Assembly: GCF_026427775.1 (NCBI RefSeq) | Contig: NZ_CP044532.1 | Location: forward strand, 744,001 to 808,000 | DNA: 64,000 nucleotides | DNA from: Arthrobacter sp. CDRTa11 | Lineage (GTDB): Bacteria; Actinomycetota; Actinomycetes; Actinomycetales; Micrococcaceae | Direction: 5' to 3' | In this document: positions 1 through 8,317 of the stretch, piece after piece | Layout: each line of letters begins with the position of its first letter | Numbering within the stretch: position 1 is the first letter of the stretch | The notes under the pieces: generated by a model | The model's database searches: none | Told to the model about the DNA's origin: nothing | Seen by the model: the letters and a program-made list of their open reading frames with translations, nothing else | Made by a program: the position numbers and the translations under genes

Positions 1-343
1 CAAGGGCGCCCTGGCGTTCGACCTGGAGGACCTCAACAGCGTCCAGTTCTACGACCGCACCGTACCCGCTGACCGGCAGGGCTTCCGAAAAATCCTGGTC
101 ACCGAAGCGGAACACCCCTACGTCTCGGCATGGTGGCCCGCCGGCCACATGCTCGGCTACGAGCACGGGTTCTCCCACCAGGTCAAGGACCTCGTGGAAG
201 GTATCGCGGGCGGCACTGATCCGCATTCGACCTTCGCGGAGGGGCTCGGGGTGCAGCGTGTGCTCGACGCCGTCGAGCGCAGTTCCAACAATGATTCCGC
301 CTGGACGCGCGTCGCCGCCGACGTCACTGTCCAGACCAGGTAG
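1..343 (+). CDS. Gfo/Idh/MocA family oxidoreductase, C-terminal part (cut by window edge)
   Basis: Only the last 113 residues are present; the reading frame opens at base 2 and ends with TAG at 341-343. The segment matches, almost residue for residue, the C-terminus of the complete Gfo/Idh protein at 51265-52524: both have the FDLE-N-L strand, an HPY-x-AWWP-x-GH stretch and the GLxVQRVLxAxE helix. Members are NAD(P)-dependent sugar or inositol dehydrogenases; the Rossmann domain of this one lies outside the window. It is followed after 13 bases by an isomerase gene with a strong ribosome site, so the two are probably one operon. Substrate is not readable; the context suggests a keto-sugar. 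Confidence 0.85.
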   Translation, partial: KGALAFDLEDLNSVQFYDRTVPADRQGFRKILVTEAEHPYVSAWWPAGHMLGYEHGFSHQVKDLVEGIAGGTDPHSTFAEGLGVQRVLDAVERSSNNDSAWTRVAADVTVQTR

Positions 344-356
344 GGAGGGGAAGTAC

Positions 357-1361
357 ATGGCACGACCTGTTACGTTGTTCACCGGCCAGTGGGCCGACCT
401 GCCGTTCGAGGAGGTGGCCCGTCTCGCCGGCGAGTGGGGCTACGACGGGCTCGAAATCGCCTGCTGGGGTGACCACCTGGATCCCTGGCGCTGGGACGAC
501 GACGCCTACGTCCAGGGCAAGCTGGACATCCTTGAACGCCACGGCCTCAAGGTGTGGACCATCGCCAACCACCTCAAGGGCCAGGCCGTCTGCGATGATC
601 CCATCGACGAACGGCACCGCGGCATCCTGCCGGATGCTGTATGGGGCGACGGCGACCCTGAGGGTGTCCGGCGGCGCGCCGCCGAGGAAATGAAAAACAC
701 GGCGCGGCTCGCCGCCAAGCTGGGCGTGAAGACGGTGACCGGGTTTACGGGTTCGTCCATCTGGAAGTACGTGGCGATGTTCCCGCCTGCCTCCGAAAAG
801 ATGGTCGACGCCGGATACCAGGATTTTGCGGACCGCTGGAACCCCATCCTCGACGTCTTTGATGAGGTGGGCGTCCGGTTCGCGCACGAGGTGCACCCGT
901 CCGAGATCGCCTACGACTACTGGACAACGCACCGCGCCCTGGAAGCGATCGGGCACCGCGAGGCCTTCGGGCTGAACTGGGACCCGAGCCACATGGTGTG
1001 GCAGGACATCGACCCTGTGGGATTCCTCTGGGACTTCAAGGACCGGATCTACCACGTGCACTGCAAGGATACGAAGAAGCGCCTGTCCAACGGCCGCAAC
1101 GGCCGGTTGTCCTCGCACCTGGCCTGGGCTGATCCGCGCCGCGGATGGGACTTCATTTCCACTGGCCACGGCGACGTGCCCTGGGAGGATGCGTTCCGGA
1201 TGCTGAATTCCATCGGCTACCGCGGCCCGCTTTCCGTGGAGTGGGAGGACGCCGGCATGGACCGCCTGGCCGGTGCCCCCGAGGCGCTGGCGTTCGTGCG
1301 CAAGCTCTCCGGCTATGAACCCTCCGCCACGGCTTTTGACGCCGCTTTCAGCACGAAATAG
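357..1361 (+). CDS. Sugar phosphate isomerase/epimerase family TIM-barrel protein
   Basis: 334 residues. The ATG at 357 is chosen because GGGAGGGG sits just upstream and the protein then starts like its paralogue at 50268-51263 ([18 protein letters not shown]). The xylose-isomerase-like TIM barrel shows the usual four metal ligands: Glu178 (HEVH), Asp209 (NWDPSHM), His235 (YHVHCKD) and Glu295 (SVEWED). Such proteins isomerise, epimerise or eliminate on keto-sugars using a divalent metal. It is coupled to the Gfo/Idh gene upstream and ends before an intrinsic terminator. In this locus it may process the keto-sugar released by the deglycosidase; that role is inferred from context. Confidence 0.85.
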   Translation: MARPVTLFTGQWADLPFEEVARLAGEWGYDGLEIACWGDHLDPWRWDDDAYVQGKLDILERHGLKVWTIANHLKGQAVCDDPIDERHRGILPDAVWGDGDPEGVRRRAAEEMKNTARLAAKLGVKTVTGFTGSSIWKYVAMFPPASEKMVDAGYQDFADRWNPILDVFDEVGVRFAHEVHPSEIAYDYWTTHRALEAIGHREAFGLNWDPSHMVWQDIDPVGFLWDFKDRIYHVHCKDTKKRLSNGRNGRLSSHLAWADPRRGWDFISTGHGDVPWEDAFRMLNSIGYRGPLSVEWEDAGMDRLAGAPEALAFVRKLSGYEPSATAFDAAFSTK

Positions 1362-1397
1362 CACCGCATAACACCGATAAATCAGCACAAACCAGAC

Positions 1398-1434
1398 GGC
1401 CGGTCCCGAAACTCGGGGCCGGCCTCGTTGTTTT
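1398..1434 (+). terminator. Intrinsic terminator after the isomerase gene
   Basis: A GC-rich hairpin (GGCCGGTCCCGA, loop AACT, then the complementary CGGGGCCGGCC side with one G-T wobble) is followed by GTTGTTTT. It lies 36 bases after the stop codon at 1361. Confidence 0.75.
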
Positions 1435-1462
1435 GCCCGTCACGTCCGCCTCCGGCTCGGGA

Positions 1463-1539
1463 AACCCTCTCTCACTTCCTGCAGCAATTTGGGGAACCCT
1501 CTCTCACTTACCCCAATAAATTGGGGAACCCTCTCTCAC
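1463..1539 (-). repeat. 32-bp-period repeat array, left, three copies
   Basis: The 13-mer AACCCTCTCTCAC (GTGAGAGAGGGTT on the minus strand) occurs at 1463, 1495 and 1527, exactly 32 bases apart. The spacers between copies differ but end in ATTTGGGG or AATTGGGG; the second holds the small palindrome CCCCAATAAATTGGGG. Confidence 0.9.
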
Positions 1540-1785
1540 CTGTCACCCCGGCGGGGGCATCACGTGTCGGAGAATCCTGGCTGGATGTACGACGGCGTCA
1601 CGTCAGGCAGCCTTTTGGCTCATCGTAGGTGCCGCTCACCGCCAAACCGGGACGCCGCCGTCGTTCGCTTCTCAAAAGCGAGCACTGCGTGACGCCCTGC
1701 CAGCCCGGGAACCCTCCATCACGTTTGGGGTTTGCCGGGAGATGCCGCACGCACCGATGGAGCGTTGTGCCAAAAGCTGCAAGAA

Positions 1786-1860
1786 GTGAGAGAGCGTCGC
1801 GGGAAAAGCTGCAGGAAGTGAGAGAGCGTCGCGGGAAAAGCTGCAGGAAGTGAGAGAGCG
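1786..1860 (+). repeat. 32-bp-period repeat array, right, three copies, opposite orientation
   Basis: GTGAGAGAGCG occurs at 1786, 1818 and 1850, again 32 bases apart, and the unit between copies (GTCGCGGGAAAAGCTGCAGG plus AA) is identical. A diverged partial unit (AAAAGCTGCAAGAA) precedes the first copy. Core and period match the left array, in the reverse orientation. Confidence 0.9.
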
Positions 1861-1886
1861 TTTCCTCAGCCAGAAGATCGGGTTCG

Positions 1887-2903
1887 TCAGCCACCGATTC
1901 CCTGGGCCACCGGCGCTGCCTGCACGAGGGATGCCTTCGCCAGGGCCAGGTGCCTCCGCGTCATCTGCGTGGGGTCGTCCTGCAGCCATTCGTGGCCGCC
2001 CCACTCGCTGGTGAGCGTGCCCGTGAAACCGTTCCTGCCCAGAAGGCCGCCGAGATCCCGCAGCGGCTGCGAAACCCGGCCGCCGTCGTCGTCCAGGTCC
2101 CAGAACTTCAGGTGGAAGGCGCCCACCAGCGGGAGGATGCCTTGCAGGTCTGCGGTGTCGCTCCGGCCGAAGCGGATAAGCAGGTTCATAAAGAGCGTGT
2201 GGATGTCCGGCGGAACCTGCCCGGAGCGGAGCAGAGCTGTGACGGCGTCCAGCGTGGCGGGGTCCCGCCAGTCCTTCTCCAGGCGGTGCAGAAGTTCAAC
2301 GGACAGGCCTCCACGCCGCAGTTCTTCCAGATACGTCACCGGGAGGGCAGGCATCAGCATGCTGATATCCACCAGAACCCGCACCTGATCATCTGCAAGC
2401 CCGGCTATCGCATCCAGGGCAGGTTGGACGGCAGGGTTGCTGGGAGCCTGCTGCCCTTGGATCTCCTCGTACAGGATCAGATCGAGCTCGTGGAGCAGGG
2501 GCTGTACCAGAGTGAGGAGTTCGGTGCCTGCCTGTCCGATCGGGAGCCGGACGCCGCTGGCTCCGACGCGGTGCGCAGCGCGGAGTTGGGGGACCAGGAA
2601 GTCAAGGCGCTCCTGCAGGGCGCGCCGGTTGGTTGCAGACGTGAAATCGTCGAGGCTGGCGCCGACGATGCTGACACTTCCGCCCTTTGCGGCAAGGGAG
2701 TGCCTCAGTTCGTCCACCTCGGCGTCCTGGGGGGCCGGGAAGGACCGCCACAGCAGTCCGGGTTCGAGCTCGATTGTCTTCACTACCGAATCCGCGATGC
2801 CAGCCACGATCTCGTGGGCGGTTCGGCGGGCGGCGGTGATCTCGGGGGTCCAGTTGAAGGAGCTGGCGCACAAAGTCCAGCCGTGGGGGATTGCGAGGGC
2901 CAT
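1887..2903 (-). CDS. Probable C-glycoside deglycosidase alpha subunit (TIM-barrel)
   Basis: 338 residues from the ATG at 2903, which has GGAAGG just upstream; a start five codons earlier lacks one. The xylose-isomerase-like TIM barrel shows a metal site: Glu146 or Glu147 (LYEEIQ), Asp179 (LVDIS), His264 (AFHLKFWDL) and Glu300 (TSEWGGHEW). The SEWGGHEW ending and the neighbouring small beta-subunit gene point to the CGD/DgpC/CarBC group, in which a metal-dependent alpha/beta complex cleaves the C-C bond between a 3-keto sugar and its aglycone. Unusually the beta gene is divergent, 59 bases away. If the family call is wrong, it remains a sugar isomerase-like protein. Confidence 0.7.
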   Translation of the reverse strand: MALAIPHGWTLCASSFNWTPEITAARRTAHEIVAGIADSVVKTIELEPGLLWRSFPAPQDAEVDELRHSLAAKGGSVSIVGASLDDFTSATNRRALQERLDFLVPQLRAAHRVGASGVRLPIGQAGTELLTLVQPLLHELDLILYEEIQGQQAPSNPAVQPALDAIAGLADDQVRVLVDISMLMPALPVTYLEELRRGGLSVELLHRLEKDWRDPATLDAVTALLRSGQVPPDIHTLFMNLLIRFGRSDTADLQGILPLVGAFHLKFWDLDDDGGRVSQPLRDLGGLLGRNGFTGTLTSEWGGHEWLQDDPTQMTRRHLALAKASLVQAAPVAQGIGG

Positions 2904-2931
2904 TGGGCACCTTCCCATTTATGCCTGTTAA

Positions 2932-2947
2932 TGACAAACTTATGTCA
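2932..2947. promoter_or_regulatory. Candidate operator between the two deglycosidase subunit genes
   Basis: TGACA-AACTTA-TGTCA is a 16-bp interrupted palindrome in the centre of the 59-base gap between divergent starts, where it could control both promoters. The ROK regulator next door is the obvious candidate to bind it; this is inference. Confidence 0.5.
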
Positions 2948-2962
2948 CTTTTAGGATAAAGG

Positions 2963-3388
2963 ATGAAAACCATGTTGCAAACTGCTTTGCGCGAAGATGC
3001 GCTGACAGCCACGCCGGAAGGCTTCGAACTTCGAATCGGCCTGCCGTGGATCCGGTCCATGCCCCTGTCGAGCGTCCTTGAACTCACGGTGGAGATCGAC
3101 GGCGTCGCGGTGGAGGCGGGCGAGTTGGCAGTGGTGCTGGGTCCCAGGCAGGTGTCGGCACAAGAGCTGGAGGGGGAGGCCAGTTGGTGGTTCGTGCAGG
3201 ACAGGCTGGTCCTGGCCGGCCTGCGGAAACTTCATGGCGGAACTCACCGCATCGCCGTCGATTTCCAGCTGCTGGTGCCCTACCTGCAGGCGCGACCCGG
3301 CTCTCCGTTGGTCCTGCCGTTCCACATGGAGGCCGGGCTGGAGCTGGATCATGCCCGCGTGCCAAGTGTTTCCCGCGACGTGGCCTGA
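2963..3388 (+). CDS. Probable C-glycoside deglycosidase beta subunit (DUF6379-type)
   Basis: 141 residues, or 138 if the second ATG at 2972 is used; AGGA and AAAGGA sites serve the two starts about equally well. No signal peptide or membrane segment. The pattern LPWIRSMPLSSV, a beta-rich core with IDGVAV, a tryptophan pair (SWWFVQD) and a late HRIAVDFQLLVPYL strand fits the DUF6379 family of deglycosidase beta subunits, which pack as a small beta barrel on the TIM-barrel alpha subunit near its active site. The size is normal for the family. The gene lies between two minus-strand genes (alpha subunit and ROK regulator). Confidence 0.7.
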   Translation: MKTMLQTALREDALTATPEGFELRIGLPWIRSMPLSSVLELTVEIDGVAVEAGELAVVLGPRQVSAQELEGEASWWFVQDRLVLAGLRKLHGGTHRIAVDFQLLVPYLQARPGSPLVLPFHMEAGLELDHARVPSVSRDVA

Positions 3389-3420
3389 GGAAGAACCTCC
3401 GGCCACGGCGGACTGAAATC

Positions 3421-4683
3421 CTAGGCCGAAACTGCGACCCGTTCCGGTGACGGCCTGCCGTCGGCAAACCAGCGCGGGAAAGTGATATCGAACAGCTGCT
3501 CCCGGGCCAGTTCGGCTCCACCACGCAGCGGTTCGCGCGTGTCATTGACGGAGAGGGTGATGGTGAGGTCGCGGGTGGCGAGCGGCAGCGACAGTTCATA
3601 GACGCGCTGGCGGACCTCAGCCAGGAAGACCTCACCGGCGGAACCCATGGCGCCGCCAATGACAATGACTCCGGGATTGAACATATTCACCAGTGCGGAG
3701 ATGGTCTCGCCCGCCACCCGCGCCGACTTCTGGACCAGCGTGATGGCCAGCGGGTCGCCGGCCTGCGCGGCGAGGGTAATCTCCTCGAGGGTCAACGTCC
3801 CCTTCTTGGCTCGCGCTGCCAATGAGCTGTTCGCACCGCCCCTGATGGCCTCTTCGGCATCCCGCACCAGGGCCCAGCCGCCTGCCACCGCTTCCAGGCA
3901 GCCGATCTTTCCGCAGCGGCACTGGACATCGGAGTCCGAGACGCGGACGTGGCCGATGTCGCCGGCAGCGCCGTTGGCACCCCGGTGGATCCGGCCCTGG
4001 GACAGCAGGCCGGCGCCGATTCCTGAACCGATCTTGCAGTAGATGAGGTCCGCAAGGGAGTCGCGGCGGCGTGCCCGCTCTCCGAGGGCAAGCAGGTTGA
4101 CGTCGTTATCCACCCAGACCGGCGCATTGAAGCGCTCCTCAAACGGTGTGCGGACATCGAACCCGTTCCACCCGGGCATGATCGGAGGCGCCACCGGCTG
4201 TCCCGAGGCAAAGTCCACTGGGCCCGGAAGTCCTACAACGACGCCCCACACCGGGACGTCGGGGTGTTTCTTGAGCATGTCGTCGACGAGGGCCGTCACC
4301 ATGTCGAGGGTCTTTTCCGGACCCTGGGCGATATCCCAGGGGCGGTGCGCATGGTCCAGGACGTCGCCGTCGAGCGCGGTGAAGCCGACGTGCACATGGG
4401 CGGCCCCGAGCGCGCAGATGATGATCCGTCCCTGCTCGGCGCGAAAACGGAGCGTCCGCGGTGCACGTCCGCCGGACGAGGCGCCGAACTCACCGTCCCC
4501 CAGGAATCCGATCTGAATGGCCTGGTCCACGCGCTGGCTGACAACGCCCCTGCCCAGGCCGGTAACCTTACCGATTTCGGGGCGGGTGGTTGCCTCGCCT
4601 GTTCGCACGAGGTTGACGATCCTGAGGAGGCTCGTCACTTCATCCGTCTGGGCCGCAAAGCGGAGGGTGGACTCTGTCGTCAT
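3421..4683 (-). CDS. ROK family transcriptional regulator
   Basis: 420 residues from ATG 4683; a TTG three codons upstream is possible. An N-terminal winged helix-turn-helix (about residues 10-75) precedes a ROK sugar-kinase-like domain with GLPGPVD, VDNDVN and the zinc motif CRCGKIGCLEA. ROK repressors bind operators and are released by sugars or sugar phosphates. It is divergent from the Gfo/Idh gene at 4787 and ends 33 bases from the convergent beta-subunit gene, so it is the likely local regulator. It closely resembles the ROK protein at 54558-55769 (both carry PPIMPGW-GFDV), which also sits beside Gfo/Idh and isomerase genes. Confidence 0.9.
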   Translation of the reverse strand: MTTESTLRFAAQTDEVTSLLRIVNLVRTGEATTRPEIGKVTGLGRGVVSQRVDQAIQIGFLGDGEFGASSGGRAPRTLRFRAEQGRIIICALGAAHVHVGFTALDGDVLDHAHRPWDIAQGPEKTLDMVTALVDDMLKKHPDVPVWGVVVGLPGPVDFASGQPVAPPIMPGWNGFDVRTPFEERFNAPVWVDNDVNLLALGERARRRDSLADLIYCKIGSGIGAGLLSQGRIHRGANGAAGDIGHVRVSDSDVQCRCGKIGCLEAVAGGWALVRDAEEAIRGGANSSLAARAKKGTLTLEEITLAAQAGDPLAITLVQKSARVAGETISALVNMFNPGVIVIGGAMGSAGEVFLAEVRQRVYELSLPLATRDLTITLSVNDTREPLRGGAELAREQLFDITFPRWFADGRPSPERVAVSA

Positions 4684-4754
4684 GGTTAACAATTCTCACA
4701 CATAGGGGCCCACTAAGGTGGCATTATTCCTGACTATAGCCAGAACGTCCCATA

Positions 4755-4777
4755 CTTATGAATAATAGAGACATAAG
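4755..4777. promoter_or_regulatory. Candidate operator in the ROK / Gfo-Idh divergent promoter
   Basis: CTTATG-N11-CATAAG is an inverted repeat whose right arm abuts the AAGAAGGGGG ribosome site of the plus-strand gene. The ACTTATG half also occurs in the alpha/beta intergenic region (2938-2944), hinting at a shared regulator. Confidence 0.4.
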
Positions 4778-4786
4778 AAGGGGGCA

Positions 4787-5827
4787 ATGATGCCTTGGAA
4801 CGTAGGAATACTGGGTGCGGGGCCGGGAATCGCGGCCCTGCACCTGCCGGTGCTGGGCAGGCTGACGGAGCTGTTTACGGTGGTGCATCTTGCCGACGCC
4901 GGAAGCGGGCGGGCTAAGGCCCTGGCTGCGAGACTTGGTGCACGGTGGTCAGAAGGGGAGGCGGAACTGCTTCGCGACCCCGCCGTGGATGTCGTGGCAG
5001 TCTGCAGTCCGCCAGCTGAGCATGCCCGCCAGATCCTGGCGGCGGTCGCCGCCGGCAAGCGCGCGGTGTTCTGTGAGAAGCCGCTGGCCGCCAGCGGCGA
5101 GGAAGCGGAGAGCGTCATCTCTGCCTGCCGCGAGGCCAGCACCATCCTCCTGGTGGGAACCAACCACCTCTTTGATGCGGCTTGGGGGCGCGCAAAGCAT
5201 CACCTGGTCGCCCTCGAGGGCCGGGTGCGGGCCATCTCCGTGACACTCGCGCTCCCGCCGAATGACAGGTACCACCGGCTGGTGGCCGAGGGCGCCCCTT
5301 TCCAGGCTGCCCGGCGGGGACGCCCTGACCTCGGCAATCCCGCCGTCGCCGCCGACGTCCTGAGGCAGCTGCTGACCGGCCTCGCAATCCATGACCTTCC
5401 CGGGGTCAGGGACATAGCGCCGGGTATCGACGAAGTGGTGTACGCGCGGATCGCTCCGCCGATCGGTTATGTGGTGGGCTACCGGGCAGGCGACGTCCTG
5501 GTCCAGTTGGCGCTCACCATGCTTCCGCAGGGGCCGGATGCCCTCTGGCGGATGAGCATCACCACTTCCCACGACCGCATCGAGGTCAATTTCCCGCCTG
5601 CCTTCGTGCATGCCGGAAGCGCTGCGACCCGCGTGCGGGGCGTCGATGGTCAGTGGGCGGAGTACACGCGGGATCCCGAGGATGGTTATGTGGCGGAGTG
5701 GCGCCTGCTTGCGGCGCTGCTTGAAGGATCGGCGCCCGTGGAGTACGACGAACTCCTCGCTGACTCGCATTTCGCCATCGATCTCGCGGACGCTGCGGCC
5801 GCGAAACTCCTCGAGGTGGGTCAATGA
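4787..5827 (+). CDS. Gfo/Idh/MocA family oxidoreductase
   Basis: 346 residues. Two ATGs (4787, 4790) follow AAGAAGGGGG; the second has better spacing. The N-terminal Rossmann fold has GAGPG at residues 10-14, and the family EKP motif (FCEKPL) lies near residue 97; the rest is the alpha/beta substrate domain. The enzyme is likely a cytosolic NAD(P)-dependent sugar dehydrogenase or reductase. In gut C-glycoside pathways a Gfo/Idh enzyme (DgpA) makes the 3-keto glycoside; here an FAD oxidase is also present, so this one might instead reduce the released keto-sugar. The stop overlaps the next start (ATGA), implying translational coupling. Confidence 0.85.
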   Translation: MMPWNVGILGAGPGIAALHLPVLGRLTELFTVVHLADAGSGRAKALAARLGARWSEGEAELLRDPAVDVVAVCSPPAEHARQILAAVAAGKRAVFCEKPLAASGEEAESVISACREASTILLVGTNHLFDAAWGRAKHHLVALEGRVRAISVTLALPPNDRYHRLVAEGAPFQAARRGRPDLGNPAVAADVLRQLLTGLAIHDLPGVRDIAPGIDEVVYARIAPPIGYVVGYRAGDVLVQLALTMLPQGPDALWRMSITTSHDRIEVNFPPAFVHAGSAATRVRGVDGQWAEYTRDPEDGYVAEWRLLAALLEGSAPVEYDELLADSHFAIDLADAAAAKLLEVGQ

Positions 5828-6621
5828 GCCCGGCGGGAGGGGGATGCGCCGTCCTGGCCGCGCTGCCTGCCTACATGGCCGCTATTGCCGAGCTCCCTCT
5901 CAGCGCCGAACTGACGGATGACGTCAGCGGCGCGGTGGCGGTAGTGCAGGGATCAGGAGATTGGTGGCAGGCGATGCTGGCGGCCCGCGCAGGGGGAGCC
6001 GTTGCCGTGGTGCTGGCCGACCCGGCGGTGCTTCCCCGGGAGGCCTTAGTGTCCCACCCATGGACGGGCGACATCCCGGTGATCGTCGAGCGCCCCCGCC
6101 TGCGCCCTGATGTTGTTGCCGATGCGGTGGCGGCACGACGGGGCAGCCCCGCCCGCATCATCACGGTGGAGTGCGTTGCACCTTCATCAGGCTTTGAGGC
6201 GGTTGTTCGGGACGGTTTTGGCTGGGCGAGGTCCCTGGCCCAGGGGCCGCTCAGCCTTAAGGCTGGTACTGCCACGTCGCGCGGAAGGATGGCGCTCCTT
6301 GATTTTGATACCGCGGAGAGTGGACCAAGTCCTGCCACCCTGGTGGGGACGACGGTGGGTGGCCTTCACGCTAGAGGCCTGCTCAAGGTGCTGGCCCTCG
6401 GTGAAGTGAGAACGGACCTGACCATTGACCAGCCCGCCGGACTGACGCGACTGGAGACGTCCAGGGAAGAAGGCGCTTTGAGGGCGCCGGACCGGTATGA
6501 GTCGTCAGCCCGACTGGCGCTCCGCCGCGCCATTCAGGCCCGTTCAGAGGGTATTCCGGTGACGGACCTAGGCGATCTGCTTGAGGATATGGCCCTCACC
6601 TGGGATTTGCTCGCCTCATAA
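5824..6621 (+). CDS. Uncharacterised protein coupled to Gfo/Idh gene
   Basis: 265 residues starting inside the ATGA overlap with the upstream gene. I do not recognise the family. No signal peptide or clear membrane helix is visible. The first 130 residues alternate beta and alpha elements (AVAVVQGSGDWW, AVAVVLADP, PVIVERPRLRP, ARIITVECVAP), faintly like the second half of a Gfo/Idh Rossmann domain, with VERP where the enzyme has EKP. It could be a degenerate non-catalytic partner of the preceding dehydrogenase; that is a guess from the pattern. The C-terminus is helical (SSARLALRRAIQARSEG). Location makes it part of the sugar locus. Confidence 0.75.
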   Translation: MSPAGGGCAVLAALPAYMAAIAELPLSAELTDDVSGAVAVVQGSGDWWQAMLAARAGGAVAVVLADPAVLPREALVSHPWTGDIPVIVERPRLRPDVVADAVAARRGSPARIITVECVAPSSGFEAVVRDGFGWARSLAQGPLSLKAGTATSRGRMALLDFDTAESGPSPATLVGTTVGGLHARGLLKVLALGEVRTDLTIDQPAGLTRLETSREEGALRAPDRYESSARLALRRAIQARSEGIPVTDLGDLLEDMALTWDLLAS

Positions 6622-6660
6622 TCAGCAATGGGGTAGGCGTCGAATTCAGGCTTCCTTTTG

Positions 6661-6688
6661 TTGCTTTCAGACTAAAGTGCGGTAAGAT
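6661..6688 (+). promoter_or_regulatory. Candidate promoter for the MFS and oxidase genes
   Basis: TTGCTT and TAAGAT are separated by 16 bases in the 170-base gap between 6621 and 6792. The leader would be about 100 bases; no riboswitch fold was recognised in it. Confidence 0.35.
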
Positions 6689-6791
6689 GGGTAACGGCGC
6701 CGGGGTTCCTGCCGGACCCGTTCTCCGTCGTGATGATGCGCCGGAGGCACAACACGTCGCGTCGACGGCCCGATCGTTCGGGTAGATCACT

Positions 6792-8288
6792 ATGCCTCTT
6801 TCGCCTTTAAGACTCCGTCTCCTTGTCATTTCACTGCTCACGGTCTCCTTCTTGGGGGCCCTGGACCACACGGTGGTATCCACCTCCCTGGCCACCATCG
6901 CCGGTGAGCTGGGTGCGCTGAAGCTCATGAGCTGGGTTGTGGTGGGCTACACGCTCGCCAGCACCGTGCTGCTGCCAGTACTCGGCAAGCTTGGTGATGT
7001 CCTGGGCGCCCGGCGAATCTTCATTGCTTCGCTGGTGATGTTCCTCGCTGCTTCCCTGGCCTGTGGTTTCGCGACGGACATGGCGTGGCTCATTGCCGCC
7101 CGCGTCCTGCAGGGGATGAGTTCCGCCGGGCTGCAGTTGATGTCCCAGACCATCATTGCCCGCGTCACCACCCAGCGTGAACGTCCGCACTACATGGCCA
7201 TCATCGGCGCCGCTTTCCCCATCGCTATCCTGGTTGGCCCCGTTCTCGGCGGCGCCATCACTGACTACTGGGGCTGGCAGTGGGTCTTCTGGATCAACAT
7301 CCCGGTGGGTGCGGCGGCACTGGCGCTCGCGCTGATTGCTGTACCGCACCTGGAGCCAGGGCCTGCGCCCCGCCACTTCGACGTTGCCGGGGCGGCGGTG
7401 TTCACTGCCTCGCTGGTGGCCCTCGTACTCGCGGTCACCTGGGCTGCGGAACGCAGCGCAGGCCCTGCCACGGCTGCTGCGCTCGCGGTCAGCACCGCGG
7501 GCTTCGTGGCGTTCTTTTTTATCGAGCGTCGCGCCCCCGAGCCCATCGTGCCGCTCTATCTCTTTGCCAACAGGACCATTGCGGCGGGCACAGCGCTCTC
7601 GGCGATTATCGGCGTCGGGCTCTTCTCCATAACTGCGTACCTCCCCACGTACTTCCAGATGGCCTACCGGACCACGGCCACCGTGTCCGGGCTCGTACCA
7701 ATCGCCACCGTGTTCGGCATGCTGATCAGCAATCTGCTCACCGGATGGCTGGCCAGCCGGACGGGCCGGTACCGGATCTTCCCGATCCTGGGGACTTCGC
7801 TGGGAGCCGCCGGGTTGTTCGCGATGGCCCTGCTGCCGGCCGGACTTACGCTGTGGGTTCCCATGGTGGTGATGGGTGTGGTGGGCATCGGCACCGGTGC
7901 GTTCATGAGCCTGATTGTCGCAGTGGTGCAGGGAGCTGTTCCGGCCAGCCAGACCGGCACCATTACGGCAACCGTCAACCTGGTGCGCCAGGTGGGCTCA
8001 ACAGTGGCGACGGCAATTATCGGCGGGGTCATCGGCTTCGGTGTGGCCTCCCTCCTGCCGGCGGGCCTTGACGCTTCAACCCTGACCCCGCAGTTGGTCC
8101 ACGGTGCTGCGCCGGCAGTCCAGGAAAGCGTGGCGCATATCTACAGCTCCGTCTTTATCCCGATCTTCATCGCCCTGGCGGCCACCTACGCCGTGGGGAT
8201 TGTCGCGGCTGTCCTGCTTCCGCACGGCCGCCTTTCCGACGAACCCGTTCCTGTGGCCCCCTCAACTTCCGAATCCCTTTCGGCCTGA
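6792..8288 (+). CDS. MFS transporter, DHA2-like (14-helix type)
   Basis: 498 residues, almost wholly hydrophobic, with about 14 predicted membrane helices. The first helix holds LDHTVVSTSLATIAGEL, a variant of the DHA2 motif LDxTVVNVALPxI; a loop with GKLGDVLGARR is the MFS motif A. DHA2 proteins are usually proton-driven exporters of drugs. Here the gene is followed after 29 bases by the glycoside oxidase, so uptake of a glycoside or export of the released aglycone are both plausible. Both jobs are inferred from position; the sequence does not give direction or substrate. Confidence 0.85.
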   Translation: MPLSPLRLRLLVISLLTVSFLGALDHTVVSTSLATIAGELGALKLMSWVVVGYTLASTVLLPVLGKLGDVLGARRIFIASLVMFLAASLACGFATDMAWLIAARVLQGMSSAGLQLMSQTIIARVTTQRERPHYMAIIGAAFPIAILVGPVLGGAITDYWGWQWVFWINIPVGAAALALALIAVPHLEPGPAPRHFDVAGAAVFTASLVALVLAVTWAAERSAGPATAAALAVSTAGFVAFFFIERRAPEPIVPLYLFANRTIAAGTALSAIIGVGLFSITAYLPTYFQMAYRTTATVSGLVPIATVFGMLISNLLTGWLASRTGRYRIFPILGTSLGAAGLFAMALLPAGLTLWVPMVVMGVVGIGTGAFMSLIVAVVQGAVPASQTGTITATVNLVRQVGSTVATAIIGGVIGFGVASLLPAGLDASTLTPQLVHGAAPAVQESVAHIYSSVFIPIFIALAATYAVGIVAAVLLPHGRLSDEPVPVAPSTSESLSA

Positions 8289-8317
8289 TCCATTCGGCCT
8301 GATCCAAAGGAGACATT

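Larger units (their letters stand above)
1435..1886. other. Gene-free stretch between convergent genes, with two repeat arrays
   Basis: About 450 bases between the terminator and the end of the minus-strand gene at 1887. Open frames here are short and low in plausibility. The content is two repeat arrays (entered separately) flanking about 245 bases in which I recognise nothing. Confidence 0.7.

Noticed and set aside
324..1388. 354-codon frame opposite the first isomerase gene
   Set aside because: The plus-strand isomerase has clear motifs and a ribosome site; the minus frame is a GC shadow.
1463..1860. Possible CRISPR array, because of 32-base regular spacing
   Set aside because: Units in the right array are identical throughout, so there are no unique spacers; the conserved core is only 9-13 bases and no cas genes are near.
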